Source of the DNA: Candidatus Pseudobacter hemicellulosilyticus
GTDB lineage: Bacteria > Bacteroidota > Bacteroidia > Chitinophagales > Chitinophagaceae
Direction of reading: 5' to 3'
NCBI GenBank assembly: GCA_029202545.1
Contig: CP119311.1
Coordinates: 124,001 to 188,000 of the forward strand
DNA length: 64,000 bases
Shown here: one piece after another, positions 45,491-54,889 of the stretch
Position numbering within the stretch: the stretch's first letter is position 1
Layout: each line of letters begins with the position of its first letter
Notes under the pieces: generated by a model
Database searches by the model: none
The model's input: only the letters and a program-made list of their open reading frames with translations
What the model was told of the DNA's origin: nothing
Made by a program: the position numbers and the translations under genes

Positions 45491-46819
45491 TTAGATAAAT
45501 CGGTTGATCAGGTTTTCGAGGTATTCCTGCCTGCCGCTCAGTACGGCCGGCTCTCCTTTTTCAATGGCGAAGGCGCGCAGGTCTTCCAGGGACAGGGCCC
45601 CTTCTTCAAACGCTTTGCCTTTCCCGCTGTCGAAGGAAGCATACCGGGCCTGACGCAGCTGTTTGTACTGACCGGCCGACAGCACTTTATCCGCCACCAG
45701 CAAGGCACGCGCAAACGTATCCATCCCGCCGATATGTGCATGGAACAGGTCTTCCGGGTCCGTACTGTTGCGCCGGATCTTTGCATCGAAGTTGATGCCG
45801 CCGCCACCAAAGCCACCGGCTTCCAGGATCACCAGCATGGCTTCCGCCAGCTCATTGATATTAGTGGGGAACTGGTCGGTATCCCAGCCATTCTGGTAGT
45901 CGCCCCGGTTGGCGTCAATAGAACCCAGCAGGCCCGCATCGGCGGCCACCTGCAGCTCATGCTGGAAAGTATGGCCCGCCAGCGTGGCGTGGTTCACTTC
46001 TATATTGAGCTTGAAATCATTCAGGAGGTCGTACTGGCGCAGGAAACCGATCACGGTCTCGCTATCGTAATCATACTGGTGCTTACTGGGCTCACAGGGC
46101 TTGGGCTCAATGAAGAAAACGCCTTTGAAACCGTTTTTCCTTGCGTAATCCTTTGCCGCATGCAGGAAGCGGGCCAGGTGGTCCTTTTCGCGTTTCATAT
46201 TGGTATTGAGCAGGCTCATATACCCTTCCCTGCCACCCCAGAACACATAGTTCTCGCCATTGAGCGCAATGGTAGCATCCAGCGCTGCCTTCACCTGCGC
46301 GCCGGCATGGGCCAGCACATGGAAATCAGGATTGGTGGCGGCGCCATTCATATAACGACGGTTGGAGAAAAGATTGGCGGTGCCCCAGAGCAGTTTCACG
46401 CCACTTTCTTTCTGTTTGGCCGACAGGTATTGTGTGATGGCCTGCAGACGGCGATCATTCTCCGCTACATCATTGGTATAGTCCACCACATCCACATCAT
46501 GGAAGCAGTAATAGGGCAGGCCTAATTTAGTGATGAACTCAAAAGCAGCGTCGGCCTTGTCTTTGGCCCGGTCCACGGCATCCGCCTTTTCACTCCAGGG
46601 AAAAAGATGCGTAGGCTCACCAAAGGGATCTGCACCACTGCCGCAGAAGCTATGCCAGTAGGCGCAGGCAAAGCGCAGCCATTCCTGCATGGGTTTTCCG
46701 GCCACGGTCTGTTGTGCATTGTACCAGCGGAAGGCCAGTGGATTATCAGTGCCAGGACCTTCATAGGCAATGGCGGGCACGCCTTTGAAATATTCTTTCT
46801 GTCCGATTACGGGATTCAT
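45491..46819 (-). CDS. xylA: Xylose isomerase
   Basis: At 442 residues it has the length of class II xylose isomerases. Visible motifs are YCFHDVDVVDY (catalytic base His), VFWGGREGYMSLLNTN, the metal and substrate site FIEPKPCEPSKHQYDYD, the second metal His in NHATLAGHTFQHEL, LGSIDANRGD and NFDAKIRRNSTDPEDLFHAHIGGMD. It interconverts D-xylose and D-xylulose. The neighbouring xylB lies 11 bases upstream in the same operon; the symporter gene follows 52 bases later. Confidence 0.97.
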   Translation of the reverse strand: MNPVIGQKEYFKGVPAIAYEGPGTDNPLAFRWYNAQQTVAGKPMQEWLRFACAYWHSFCGSGADPFGEPTHLFPWSEKADAVDRAKDKADAAFEFITKLGLPYYCFHDVDVVDYTNDVAENDRRLQAITQYLSAKQKESGVKLLWGTANLFSNRRYMNGAATNPDFHVLAHAGAQVKAALDATIALNGENYVFWGGREGYMSLLNTNMKREKDHLARFLHAAKDYARKNGFKGVFFIEPKPCEPSKHQYDYDSETVIGFLRQYDLLNDFKLNIEVNHATLAGHTFQHELQVAADAGLLGSIDANRGDYQNGWDTDQFPTNINELAEAMLVILEAGGFGGGGINFDAKIRRNSTDPEDLFHAHIGGMDTFARALLVADKVLSAGQYKQLRQARYASFDSGKGKAFEEGALSLEDLRAFAIEKGEPAVLSGRQEYLENLINRFI

Positions 46820-46830
46820 ATAGGTTCAAT

Positions 46831-48345
46831 TTAATGTTGTTGTCTGTTGAGTTGTTCTTCCAGCAGCGCTTTCCATTCCTGGTAAAGCCCTTCATAATGG
46901 GCTGCCTGCCGGGTATCCGGTTCCACTATGCCGGTCCGCTGGCGGTTACCGGCGGCAGCGGCAGGACTATCATAGATGCCGGCGCCTATACCAGCCCCCA
47001 GGGCCGCACCATAGCTGCCATCGCCTTCAAAAAATTCCACGGCAACCTGGTTGGTATTGACAAAAGATTGGGTGAACACATCGCTCAGAAAAAGGTTGGA
47101 CCTGCCGGCCCTGGCCACGGAGGGGTTGATGCCATTCTCCCGCATGATGTCCAGTCCGTAACGGAAAGCGAAGGCAATACCTTCCTGCACAGCCCGCACC
47201 AGGTGGCCCGTACCATGGATATTGAGGTCAATATTTTGCAATTGCGCGCCGAGCAGGCGGTTGGACAGCATCCTTTCAGCGCCGTTGCCAAAAGGCAGGG
47301 CCCGCAATCCTTCTGCACCGGCAGGGATAGCAGCAGCAGCGGCATTCAGCGCAGCGTAGGAAAGCTGTGCGCCGGCCAGCTGTCTGATCCAGCGGTTGAA
47401 AATGCCGGTGCCGTTGATGCACAGCAGTACGCCTATCCGCGTTTGCGCTGTGCCGTCAGTTCCAGGCAGCAGGTGATTGACATGCGCAAAACCGTTGATG
47501 CGCGAGGCGGTATCATAGCCCAGTGTATCGGTAACGCCGTAGATCACACCGCTGGTGCCCGCCGTAGTAGCTACTTCGCCGGGCTGGAGTACATTCAGGG
47601 CAAGGGCGTTGTTGGGCTGATCGCCGGCTTTATACCCAACGGGAATGCCGGCTTTCAGGCCCAGGCTGCTTGCCACACTGGCCAGCAGGTAACCATGCGG
47701 CGAAAAAACGGGTTGGATATTGGGGAAGATGGAACGCGGAAAACCGAAATAGCGCAGCACATCTTCGGAGAGCTGGTTATTGTGGAAATCCCAGAACACG
47801 CCTTCTGAGAGGGCCGATACGCTGGTAGTGGTATCACCGGTGAGGCGCATGGCTACAAAATCGCCGGGCAGCAGCACGCGGTGGATCTTTTCATAAATGG
47901 CCGGCTCATTGGCTTTGACCCAGGCCAGTTTGCTGGCGGTGAAATTACCGGGAGAGTTGAGGAGCTGCCGCAGGCAGCGTTCTTCCCCAATGCAGTGAAA
48001 GGCCTTGTCGCCAATGTCCACGGCGCGGCTGTCACACCAGATAATAGCCGGTCGCAGCACCTGCTGCTGCTGGTCCACCAGCACCAGCCCGTGCATCTGG
48101 TAAGCGATGCCGATGGCGGCAATATCCAGCGGATCATAGACGCCGCTGGCATGGCATTTTGCGATGGCCTGCTGAATATGCTGCCACCAGGTGTCCGGGT
48201 GTTGTTCCGCCCATCCTGGCTGTACCGATAAAATACCGGTTTCTGTTTCGGGGTACTGGGCCGAGGCTACCAGGCGCTGGCTGGCGGCATCCACAATGGA
48301 CACCTTGATAGCCGAAGTACCTGTGTCAATTCCAAGCAACAACAT
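46831..48345 (-). CDS. xylB: Xylulokinase
   Basis: The 504-residue protein is a FGGY-family kinase: GIDTGTSAIKVSIVD (phosphate 1), AIGIAYQMHGLVLVDQ (substrate aspartate/His region), GDFVAMRLTGD, VGYKAGDQPNNALAL, TTAGTSGVIYGV and a C-terminal ARAGRSNLFLSDVFTQ. It phosphorylates D-xylulose for the pentose phosphate pathway. It is the first gene of the xyl operon and divergent from a LacI-family regulator, with the operators lying between them. Confidence 0.96.
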   Translation of the reverse strand: MLLLGIDTGTSAIKVSIVDAASQRLVASAQYPETETGILSVQPGWAEQHPDTWWQHIQQAIAKCHASGVYDPLDIAAIGIAYQMHGLVLVDQQQQVLRPAIIWCDSRAVDIGDKAFHCIGEERCLRQLLNSPGNFTASKLAWVKANEPAIYEKIHRVLLPGDFVAMRLTGDTTTSVSALSEGVFWDFHNNQLSEDVLRYFGFPRSIFPNIQPVFSPHGYLLASVASSLGLKAGIPVGYKAGDQPNNALALNVLQPGEVATTAGTSGVIYGVTDTLGYDTASRINGFAHVNHLLPGTDGTAQTRIGVLLCINGTGIFNRWIRQLAGAQLSYAALNAAAAAIPAGAEGLRALPFGNGAERMLSNRLLGAQLQNIDLNIHGTGHLVRAVQEGIAFAFRYGLDIMRENGINPSVARAGRSNLFLSDVFTQSFVNTNQVAVEFFEGDGSYGAALGAGIGAGIYDSPAAAAGNRQRTGIVEPDTRQAAHYEGLYQEWKALLEEQLNRQQH

Positions 48346-48643
48346 GTGTTGATGATTCCTTTATAAATGAATAAATAGGTGTTTGTCCGGAAAACCGCGC
48401 AGCCTGTTGTTGGAAGTGGCTGGCAGAAAGCAATAAGGGACGAAAAGGGAACGGATGACAATGTAGAGCGCCCGGGTAAGCGCCGGGACAAATAGCCCTG
48501 CTGCGGGCAGACCGCCCGGGGGCCACTGGTTGGAAAGGAACTTTTTCATATAGCACAAGCGGAAGCAGGAAAGGTTAAGCAATACAGGGCAATCGTCTAC
48601 AGGCAGTGCTTCCGGAAAACGAATATAAGGAATTTCCGAAAAA

Positions 48644-48659
48644 ATGCAACCGATTGCAT
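48644..48659. promoter_or_regulatory. Operator 1 of the xylose locus (LacI type)
   Basis: ATGCAACCGATTGCAT is a near-perfect palindrome centred on CG, the classic geometry of LacI-family operators. A second copy lies 78 bases away. It is between the divergent xylB and the regulator gene. Confidence 0.75.
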
Positions 48660-48721
48660 AAATTTTATAAATTACATCGCCTCAGCGTTTATTTGTCATT
48701 TTGTTTATTTTGCGGATTATT

Positions 48722-48736
48722 ATGCAACCGATTGCT
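48722..48736. promoter_or_regulatory. Operator 2 of the xylose locus (LacI type)
   Basis: ATGCAACCGATTGCT repeats the first 15 bases of operator 1 with one change and ends two bases before the regulator start codon. Occupation would block the regulator's own expression; the two sites could also loop the DNA. Confidence 0.75.
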
Positions 48737-48738
48737 GA

Positions 48739-49782
48739 ATGAAATCAAAAAAAGACATTACCATCTACGATATTGCGCAGAAACTGTCCCTGTCCTCCGC
48801 CACGGTGAGCCGCGCCCTCAAAGACCATCCGGCCATCAGCAAGAACACCCGCAAGCGCATCCAGGAAGCAGCCCGTGAAATGGGCTATCGCCATAATAAT
48901 TTCGCCAGCAACCTCCGCAGACAGAAGACCAATACCATCGGCGTGATGGTGCATGAGCTCAACAGTTCCTTTATCACTTCCGCCCTGGCCGGTATTGAAA
49001 AAGTGACCACCGAAGCCGGTTACGACCTCATCATCGCCCACTCTTCTGAAAGCTTTAAAAAGGAAGCCGCCAACGCGCTCAACCTCTTCCACAAAAGAGT
49101 GGACGGCGTGATCGCCTCCCTGGCCTTTGATACAGAAGGACTGGAGCATTTCAAACCCTTTGCAGAAAAAGATATCCCGGTCATCTTCTTTGACCGCGTG
49201 GAAGAGAATACAGAAAGCACCAAGGTCATCATTGACAACCACCGCTGCGGCTACGAGGCCACCCAGCACCTGATCACCCAGGGCTGCAAACGCATTGTCC
49301 TGGTGACCGCCAGTCTGAAACGGAACGTATACGCCCAGCGGCATAACGGCTATGCTGATGCGCTGTCTGCTTACCAGATCCCCTATAACCCTGATCATGT
49401 CCTGATCAAGGACCTCAGCGAGGCCGGCGGCGTGGAAGCCGCCAAAGAGATCCTGCGCATGGATCCCAGGCCGGACGGGGCTTTCATCACCAACGACTTT
49501 TCCGCCGCCGTCTGCATGCAGGCGCTTAAAGAGCAGGGGCTGCGCATCCCGCAGGATATTGCTATTGTTGGTTTCAATAATGACGCCATCAGCAAGATCG
49601 TGGAGCCCCGGCTCACCACCATTGATTATCCCGGCATCGATATCGGTGAGATAGCCGCCAGGAATCTCATCAATCACCTTGCCGGTGTTTCGGATATCCG
49701 CTTTACCAATACCATTGTAGTGCGCTCGGAACTGATTGTGCGGGCATCCTCCCTGAAGAAAGATCATCCATCCACTCATTAA
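48739..49782 (+). CDS. LacI-family transcriptional regulator of the xylose locus
   Basis: The 347-residue protein has an N-terminal LacI helix-turn-helix (ITIYDIAQKLSLSSATVSRALKDHPAISKNTRKRI, residues 7-41) with hinge helix NFASNLRRQ, then a type I periplasmic-binding-protein-like core (TIGVMVHELNSSFI, VDGVIASLA, DIPVIFFDRVEE, YEATQHLI, IVGFNNDAI). It probably senses xylose or a xylo-oligosaccharide and represses the divergent xylBA-symporter operon and the downstream GH3 gene through the two operators. The 12-base gap to GH3 supports co-transcription. Confidence 0.93.
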   Translation: MKSKKDITIYDIAQKLSLSSATVSRALKDHPAISKNTRKRIQEAAREMGYRHNNFASNLRRQKTNTIGVMVHELNSSFITSALAGIEKVTTEAGYDLIIAHSSESFKKEAANALNLFHKRVDGVIASLAFDTEGLEHFKPFAEKDIPVIFFDRVEENTESTKVIIDNHRCGYEATQHLITQGCKRIVLVTASLKRNVYAQRHNGYADALSAYQIPYNPDHVLIKDLSEAGGVEAAKEILRMDPRPDGAFITNDFSAAVCMQALKEQGLRIPQDIAIVGFNNDAISKIVEPRLTTIDYPGIDIGEIAARNLINHLAGVSDIRFTNTIVVRSELIVRASSLKKDHPSTH

Positions 49783-49794
49783 ACCTTTATTGCG

Positions 49795-52410
49795 ATGAAA
49801 CTATTGCTGCCATTCCTGCTGCTCCTGGTGATCTGCCAGCTGGCTGCAGGCCAGGACTATCGTGCCTACCCTATGTGGAACGAACAGCTGCCCGTTGAAC
49901 AAAGAGTGAAGGACCTGGTGGGGCGACTGACACTCGAAGAGAAAGTGGCCCAGATGCTGAATGCCGCTCCGGCTGTGCCGCGACTGGGTATCCCGGCCTA
50001 CGACTGGTGGAACGAAGTACTGCACGGCGTAGCCCGCACCCCTTTCCGCACCACCGTGTTCCCGCAGGCCATTGGCATGGCCGCCACTTTTGATACCGCC
50101 TCCCTGCACCGCATGGCGGATATCTCCGCCACGGAAGGTCGCGCCATCCAGCGTTTGGCCGTTGAGCAGGGCCGCACCAGCGAGCGCTACCTGGGCCTCA
50201 CCTACTGGACGCCCAATATCAATATTTTCCGTGATCCCCGCTGGGGCCGCGGCCAGGAAACCTATGGGGAAGATCCTTTTCTCACCGCCAGCCTGGGCAG
50301 TGCTTTTGTCCGCGGCCTGCAGGGTGACGATCCCAATTACCTCAAAGCCGCCGCCTGCGCCAAACATTATGCGGTACACAGCGGACCTGAACCCAGTCGC
50401 CACGAGTTCAACGCCGAGGTCAGCCCCTATGATCTCTGGGATACCTACCTGCCAGCTTTCAAAGAACTGGTCACCAACGCAAAGGTGGCCGGCGTGATGT
50501 GCGCCTACAACGCCTTCCGAAAAGCGCCCTGCTGCGCCAGCGATGAACTGATGAATGATATCCTGCGCCGGCAATGGCAGTTCAACGGTTATGTTACCAG
50601 CGACTGCTGGGCTATTGATGATTTTTTCCGCTTCCACAAGACCCACCCGGACGCCACCACCGCCGCTGCCGATGCCGTACTGCATGGCACCGATGTGGAA
50701 TGCGGCGTACAGGTCTACAAAACACTGGTGGACGCTGTCAAAAAAGGACTGCTCACCGAACAGCAGCTGGACATTTCCCTCCATCGTCTCTTCAGCATCC
50801 GTTATCGCCTGGGCATGTTTGACGCACCGGAAAATGTTCCTTACGCATTGACACCGGCTTCCGTGCTGGAAAGCGATCCGCATAAAGCGCATGCCCTGAA
50901 GATGGCGCAGCAGTCTATTGTCCTGCTCAAGAACGCCCATAATACCCTGCCCCTGTCAAAGCAGTTGAAAAAGATCGCCGTCCTCGGCCCCAATGCCGAT
51001 AACAATATTTCCGTGCTGGGCAATTACAATGGCCTGCCCTCCCGGATTGTTACTATCCTGGAAGGCATCCGTGAAAAGCTGGGCCCCCAGACAACGATCC
51101 TCTATGAAAAGGCCATCGACTTCACCACAGATACCGTGTTCCATGCTACGCCCCTGCATCCTTTTTATAGTACCGAGGCTGGACGCGGGGTAAGTGTGGC
51201 CTATTTCAACAACACGAAACTGGAAGGTGATCCTGTGCTGACCCGTACAGAAAAAGATATTGATTGCTTTTATTCGGAAGGCACCAGTCCCGCACCTGCT
51301 ATAAAGCCCGCTCATTTTTCCGCCCGTTATACCACCTATCTCACCGCCCCACGCACGGGGTCGCTCACACTGGAAATAGAGGGTGATGACGGTTTCCGCT
51401 TTTATGCGGATGATAAATTACTGATTGACGCCTGGCAGTATAAGAAAGGCGCTTCCACCACCACTCTTTCCCTGCAGCAGGGGCAGCGCATCAGGCTGGT
51501 ACTGGAATACTGGCAGGGCGAAGGCAATGCACAGCTGCGGCTGCGCACCGGGCAGCGCGGACCTGTTGACCGCAAAGCATTACTGGAAAAATTAAAAGAC
51601 GTGGACGCCATCATTTTTGCGGGGGGCATCAGCCCCGAGCTGGAAGGCGAGGAAATGCCCGTGCAGGTACCGGGTTTTAAAGGCGGAGACCGCACCAGCA
51701 TTCAGCTACCCGCTGTACAGACCAGCCTGCTGAAAACCCTGCAAAGCACCGGCAAGCGGGTTGTATTTGTACTGATGACCGGCAGCGCTATCGCCCTGCC
51801 CTGGGAGCAGGAGCAGCTGCCTGCCATCCTCAATGCCTGGTACGGCGGACAAAGCGCCGGTACCGCTATTGCCGATGTATTGTTTGGCGATTACAATCCC
51901 GCCGGCCGCCTGCCGGTGACCTTTTATAAAAGCGATGCCGACCTGCCTGATTTCAACAGCTATGATATGAAAGGCCGCACCTACCGGTATTTCAGCGGTA
52001 CGCCGCTCTATCCCTTTGGCTATGGCCTCAGCTATACCAGCTTCCGCTATGATATGCTGAAGCTGCCGGCAACCATAAAAGCCGGGCAGCCGGTGACCAT
52101 CGAAGTGCGTGTGACCAATACCGGTAAAACGGCCGGAGAAGAAGTAACGCAATTGTATCTTTCTTACCCAAAAGATCAACAGCCCGCCCCGTTGCGTGCC
52201 CTGAAAGGATTTCAGCGACTGGCCCTGCAACCCGGGGAAAGCAGGACCCTGCAATTTGTCTTATCGCCGGAAGCCCTTTCTCTGGTAAATGCCAACGGGC
52301 AGCTATTCCAGCCCAAAGGCGGTTTACAGATCAGCGTTGGCGGCGGTCAGCCAGGTATGCAACTACCCGGCTCCGGCAATGTATTAACGAAAGCACTGAT
52401 AGTGAAATAA
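49795..52410 (+). CDS. Glycoside hydrolase family 3 with inserted PA14 domain, probable beta-xylosidase
   Basis: The 871-residue protein has a signal peptide (MKLLLPFLLLLVICQLAAGQ). Domains in order: GH3 N-terminal barrel (KVAQMLNAAPAVPRLGIPAYDWWNE, GLTYWTPNINIFRDPRWGRGQET, AACAKHYAVHSGPE) with nucleophile aspartate in YVTSDCWAID; the first part of the GH3 C-terminal domain (NTLPLSKQLKKIAVLGPNADN); a PA14 insert (DGFRFYADDKLLIDAW, about 500-600); the rest of that domain; and a fibronectin-III-like end (PVTIEVRVTNTGKTAGEEVTQLY). Proteins with this SDCWAID pattern are mostly beta-xylosidases of xylan use, which fits the adjacent xylose genes. Confidence 0.9.
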   Translation: MKLLLPFLLLLVICQLAAGQDYRAYPMWNEQLPVEQRVKDLVGRLTLEEKVAQMLNAAPAVPRLGIPAYDWWNEVLHGVARTPFRTTVFPQAIGMAATFDTASLHRMADISATEGRAIQRLAVEQGRTSERYLGLTYWTPNINIFRDPRWGRGQETYGEDPFLTASLGSAFVRGLQGDDPNYLKAAACAKHYAVHSGPEPSRHEFNAEVSPYDLWDTYLPAFKELVTNAKVAGVMCAYNAFRKAPCCASDELMNDILRRQWQFNGYVTSDCWAIDDFFRFHKTHPDATTAAADAVLHGTDVECGVQVYKTLVDAVKKGLLTEQQLDISLHRLFSIRYRLGMFDAPENVPYALTPASVLESDPHKAHALKMAQQSIVLLKNAHNTLPLSKQLKKIAVLGPNADNNISVLGNYNGLPSRIVTILEGIREKLGPQTTILYEKAIDFTTDTVFHATPLHPFYSTEAGRGVSVAYFNNTKLEGDPVLTRTEKDIDCFYSEGTSPAPAIKPAHFSARYTTYLTAPRTGSLTLEIEGDDGFRFYADDKLLIDAWQYKKGASTTTLSLQQGQRIRLVLEYWQGEGNAQLRLRTGQRGPVDRKALLEKLKDVDAIIFAGGISPELEGEEMPVQVPGFKGGDRTSIQLPAVQTSLLKTLQSTGKRVVFVLMTGSAIALPWEQEQLPAILNAWYGGQSAGTAIADVLFGDYNPAGRLPVTFYKSDADLPDFNSYDMKGRTYRYFSGTPLYPFGYGLSYTSFRYDMLKLPATIKAGQPVTIEVRVTNTGKTAGEEVTQLYLSYPKDQQPAPLRALKGFQRLALQPGESRTLQFVLSPEALSLVNANGQLFQPKGGLQISVGGGQPGMQLPGSGNVLTKALIVK

Positions 52411-52416
52411 GGGACG

Positions 52417-53565
52417 CTATAATTTCTCCGCCCTGCGCTCCCATTGCGCCGCAAGGGTAGTATCGCCTTTTTGACGCCAGGCTTTGGCCAGTTGCAGGCA
52501 GGTGTTCTTACTGCGCGGATAAATAGCAACCGACTGCTGGTAGAACCGGATAGCAGGCTCCGGCCGGTTGACGGTCAGGCAGTAATTGCCCATCCAGTCC
52601 AGGTAAGGTTCAGAGGGCTGCACCGTAATGCCCAGCTGTTTGGAAAGGTTGGCATAATGCCGCACCACCAGGTCCGGGTCATCCACGGCCTGCTTCACAT
52701 GCACCTGCTGGCCTTTGTAAATAAATTTCAGCGCATCATAGGCTGCCGGAATAGTAATGGTGCCATGATCCTCGTTGGGATAGTATTGCCAGTGCCAGCG
52801 CAGGCCCTTAGGCTGTGTGCGTTCCAGCAGGTCCCCGAAATACCGGATAGCCCGCTGGTGGTCTGTAGTGGTATCCTGCGGTACAATTTCCTTCCAGGCA
52901 TGGGCCACATAGATATTCCGCCGGGCAAAGTCCTTTTTCGGCAGCAGGCTGTCCGCCTGGCGCAGGATCACTTCATTGTCCCACCAGAGACTGGGATCAA
53001 TAATGATATAACTATTGAAAAGGGGGGTATGGTTCAGCAGGATATTCACAGCGGTGAGGCCGCCAAAAGAATGCCCCACCAGGGTATTGAAGCCATTGGT
53101 CCGGAACTGGCTGTCGATCCGGGGCCGCAGTTCCTTTTCCAGGAACCTGATAAAACTGGCATTGCCGCCGCTGTTCCTGAACATGGTCTGCTGCTTATCG
53201 TAAAATGCGGTGCGACCGGCAGGCGTAGGCGTCATATCCCGCGTACGGTCCGTATTCAGCACGCCCACTACAATCATTTGCGGGATCATGGCATAGGGGC
53301 CCTTTGCCAGGGATTGCTGCAGGCTGGTAAAGCTGTTGAAATTGGCATCGCCGTCCAGCAGGTAGACTACAGGATATTGCTGGGGCAGGTATTTGCTGTT
53401 GCTGTAATCTGCGGGTAAGGCTACCCAGTAAGCACGGTCCTCGCCCAGCACGGCAGACCGCATGGTATATTTCTTTCCAATGATAATCTCTTCCTGTGCC
53501 TGGTTCGTCCCAAAAAATACTATCCCGGTCAGTAACAGGACCGCTATCCGGAGCCTTTTCTTCAT
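52417..53565 (-). CDS. Secreted alpha/beta hydrolase (siderophore-esterase-like) with C-terminal TPR
   Basis: The ATG at 53565 (MKKRLRIAVLLL) is preferred: it gives a signal peptide (cleavage near NQAQ) and avoids overlap with the PepSY gene. The 382-residue protein has the IroE/Fes-type esterase pattern: YPVVYLLDGDANF, nucleophile GHSFGGLTA, PSLWWDNEVI and the acid/His part ENEDHG-like PNEDHGTIT. The last 90 residues read as tetratricopeptide repeats (YLDWMGNYCLTVNRPEPAIRFYQQSVAIYP). It is the third gene of a receptor-PepSY-hydrolase operon, so hydrolysis of an imported siderophore is likely but not shown. Confidence 0.85.
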   Translation of the reverse strand: MKKRLRIAVLLLTGIVFFGTNQAQEEIIIGKKYTMRSAVLGEDRAYWVALPADYSNSKYLPQQYPVVYLLDGDANFNSFTSLQQSLAKGPYAMIPQMIVVGVLNTDRTRDMTPTPAGRTAFYDKQQTMFRNSGGNASFIRFLEKELRPRIDSQFRTNGFNTLVGHSFGGLTAVNILLNHTPLFNSYIIIDPSLWWDNEVILRQADSLLPKKDFARRNIYVAHAWKEIVPQDTTTDHQRAIRYFGDLLERTQPKGLRWHWQYYPNEDHGTITIPAAYDALKFIYKGQQVHVKQAVDDPDLVVRHYANLSKQLGITVQPSEPYLDWMGNYCLTVNRPEPAIRFYQQSVAIYPRSKNTCLQLAKAWRQKGDTTLAAQWERRAEKL

Positions 53566-53596
53566 AGCTGCTTTTTTCAGTGATTGCGTTGAATGA

Positions 53597-54805
53597 TCAT
53601 ACAGATGCGGCAACAGGCTGCACCGTTGGCCTGGCTACCCGGCGCACCGGCTTTTTCTTTTTACGCCGGCCCCACCAGATCAGGAAACCTGTGATCGGTA
53701 AGGCAGCACAGATGAGCCCGATGATAAACGTAAAGATCTTGCCGAACCAACCGGCCCAGAAGCCGATATGCAGGTTCATATTCCAGCCTTCTATCGATAT
53801 TCCCCTCAGCAGGGCAGGCGCCATTTTTATTTCGTTGCCGGTATAGCGGTCGGCAACCAGGATCCGGCCATCGATCCCTTTCAGTCCTATATCCGAGCCG
53901 GCCAGCACCAGCTGCACCGTCTGGCGTTCGGGCGGCAAAGACATCCGTACCTGGGTAACACCGGGCTCCCGGAGCAGTTGGTCCAGCACGGTATTCATAG
54001 GAAGATAAGCCCTGGTGCTATCATAGGCAGGTCCCATTTTCCGGATGGCGGCATAGGGCTGCGCCTTACCGTCCAGCAGGTTATGCGTGGCCCTGTTCAG
54101 CGGCTTGTTAGCAATGATCAGGCCGGTGACGGTCAGCATCAGCGCGGGCACCAGGCTGTAGAAACCGGGTACATTGTGCAGGTCGTAGTTCACCCGTTTC
54201 CAGCTGGCCTTGAATTTTATTTTGAAGCTCTGCTCCCTGGTAGCTTTTGTCCATTTAACAGGCCACCAGAGGATCAGTCCTGTGATCAGCTCAATCAGGA
54301 ATATCCAGGTAGCAATCTCCACTATCAGGCCGCCCACTTCACCGAAGGGAATATGGCCGCTGTGGATATGCGCCACCACGTAAAAGAAATAGTAAGCGGT
54401 AGTGGTCTTCAGGCTTTTGCCGGTATAGGGATCTACCCAGGTAAAGCTGAACACATCATTTTTATCCTCGGCGCCAACACGGAAAGTCCTTTGGGGATCC
54501 TTATAGGTCACAAAATAAAAGGGGTGCAGGTGGGGGTTCTCCTTTTTGAAAGCGGTCACCAGCTCTTCAGGCGTAAGCCGGACTTCTTTGACCTCGGGTA
54601 CACGCAGGGCGCTGCCGCCGATACCGTCAATGATATCGTCACAGAAAACGAACATACAGCCGGTGATGGCCACAATAAATACAATGATGCCCGAACCAAT
54701 GCCCAGCCAGAGATGCAGCCAGCTGTTAAGGCGACTGAGCCAGGATCTTCCTTTTTTCCGTTTGGTTTCGCGTTTGTTTTCGCGGGTGTTATCGATTTCC
54801 TTCAT
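53597..54805 (-). CDS. PepSY-associated transmembrane protein (siderophore reductase type)
   Basis: The ATG at 54805 (MKEIDNTREN) is chosen over a longer frame that has no supporting sequence. The 402-residue protein starts with a basic segment and TM1 (WLGIGSGIIVFIVAITGCMFVF), followed by a periplasmic PepSY-like region (LTPEELVTAFKKENPHLHPFYF, WVDPYTGKSLKTTT), TM2 (LIVEIATWIFLIELITGLILWWP) and further helices ending in FIIGLICAALPITGFLIWWG. A basic C-terminus lies in the cytoplasm. Such proteins sit next to siderophore receptors in Bacteroidota and are thought to reduce ferric siderophores. Gene order here (receptor, this, hydrolase) agrees. Confidence 0.88.
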   Translation of the reverse strand: MKEIDNTRENKRETKRKKGRSWLSRLNSWLHLWLGIGSGIIVFIVAITGCMFVFCDDIIDGIGGSALRVPEVKEVRLTPEELVTAFKKENPHLHPFYFVTYKDPQRTFRVGAEDKNDVFSFTWVDPYTGKSLKTTTAYYFFYVVAHIHSGHIPFGEVGGLIVEIATWIFLIELITGLILWWPVKWTKATREQSFKIKFKASWKRVNYDLHNVPGFYSLVPALMLTVTGLIIANKPLNRATHNLLDGKAQPYAAIRKMGPAYDSTRAYLPMNTVLDQLLREPGVTQVRMSLPPERQTVQLVLAGSDIGLKGIDGRILVADRYTGNEIKMAPALLRGISIEGWNMNLHIGFWAGWFGKIFTFIIGLICAALPITGFLIWWGRRKKKKPVRRVARPTVQPVAASV

Positions 54806-54889
54806 GTTGCTATGGAATAGTGATTGCCCGGGCCTGTTGAGAGGGGATTTTCCTTTCAACTGCCCAGGCAATGCTTAGTGAATTATTGA

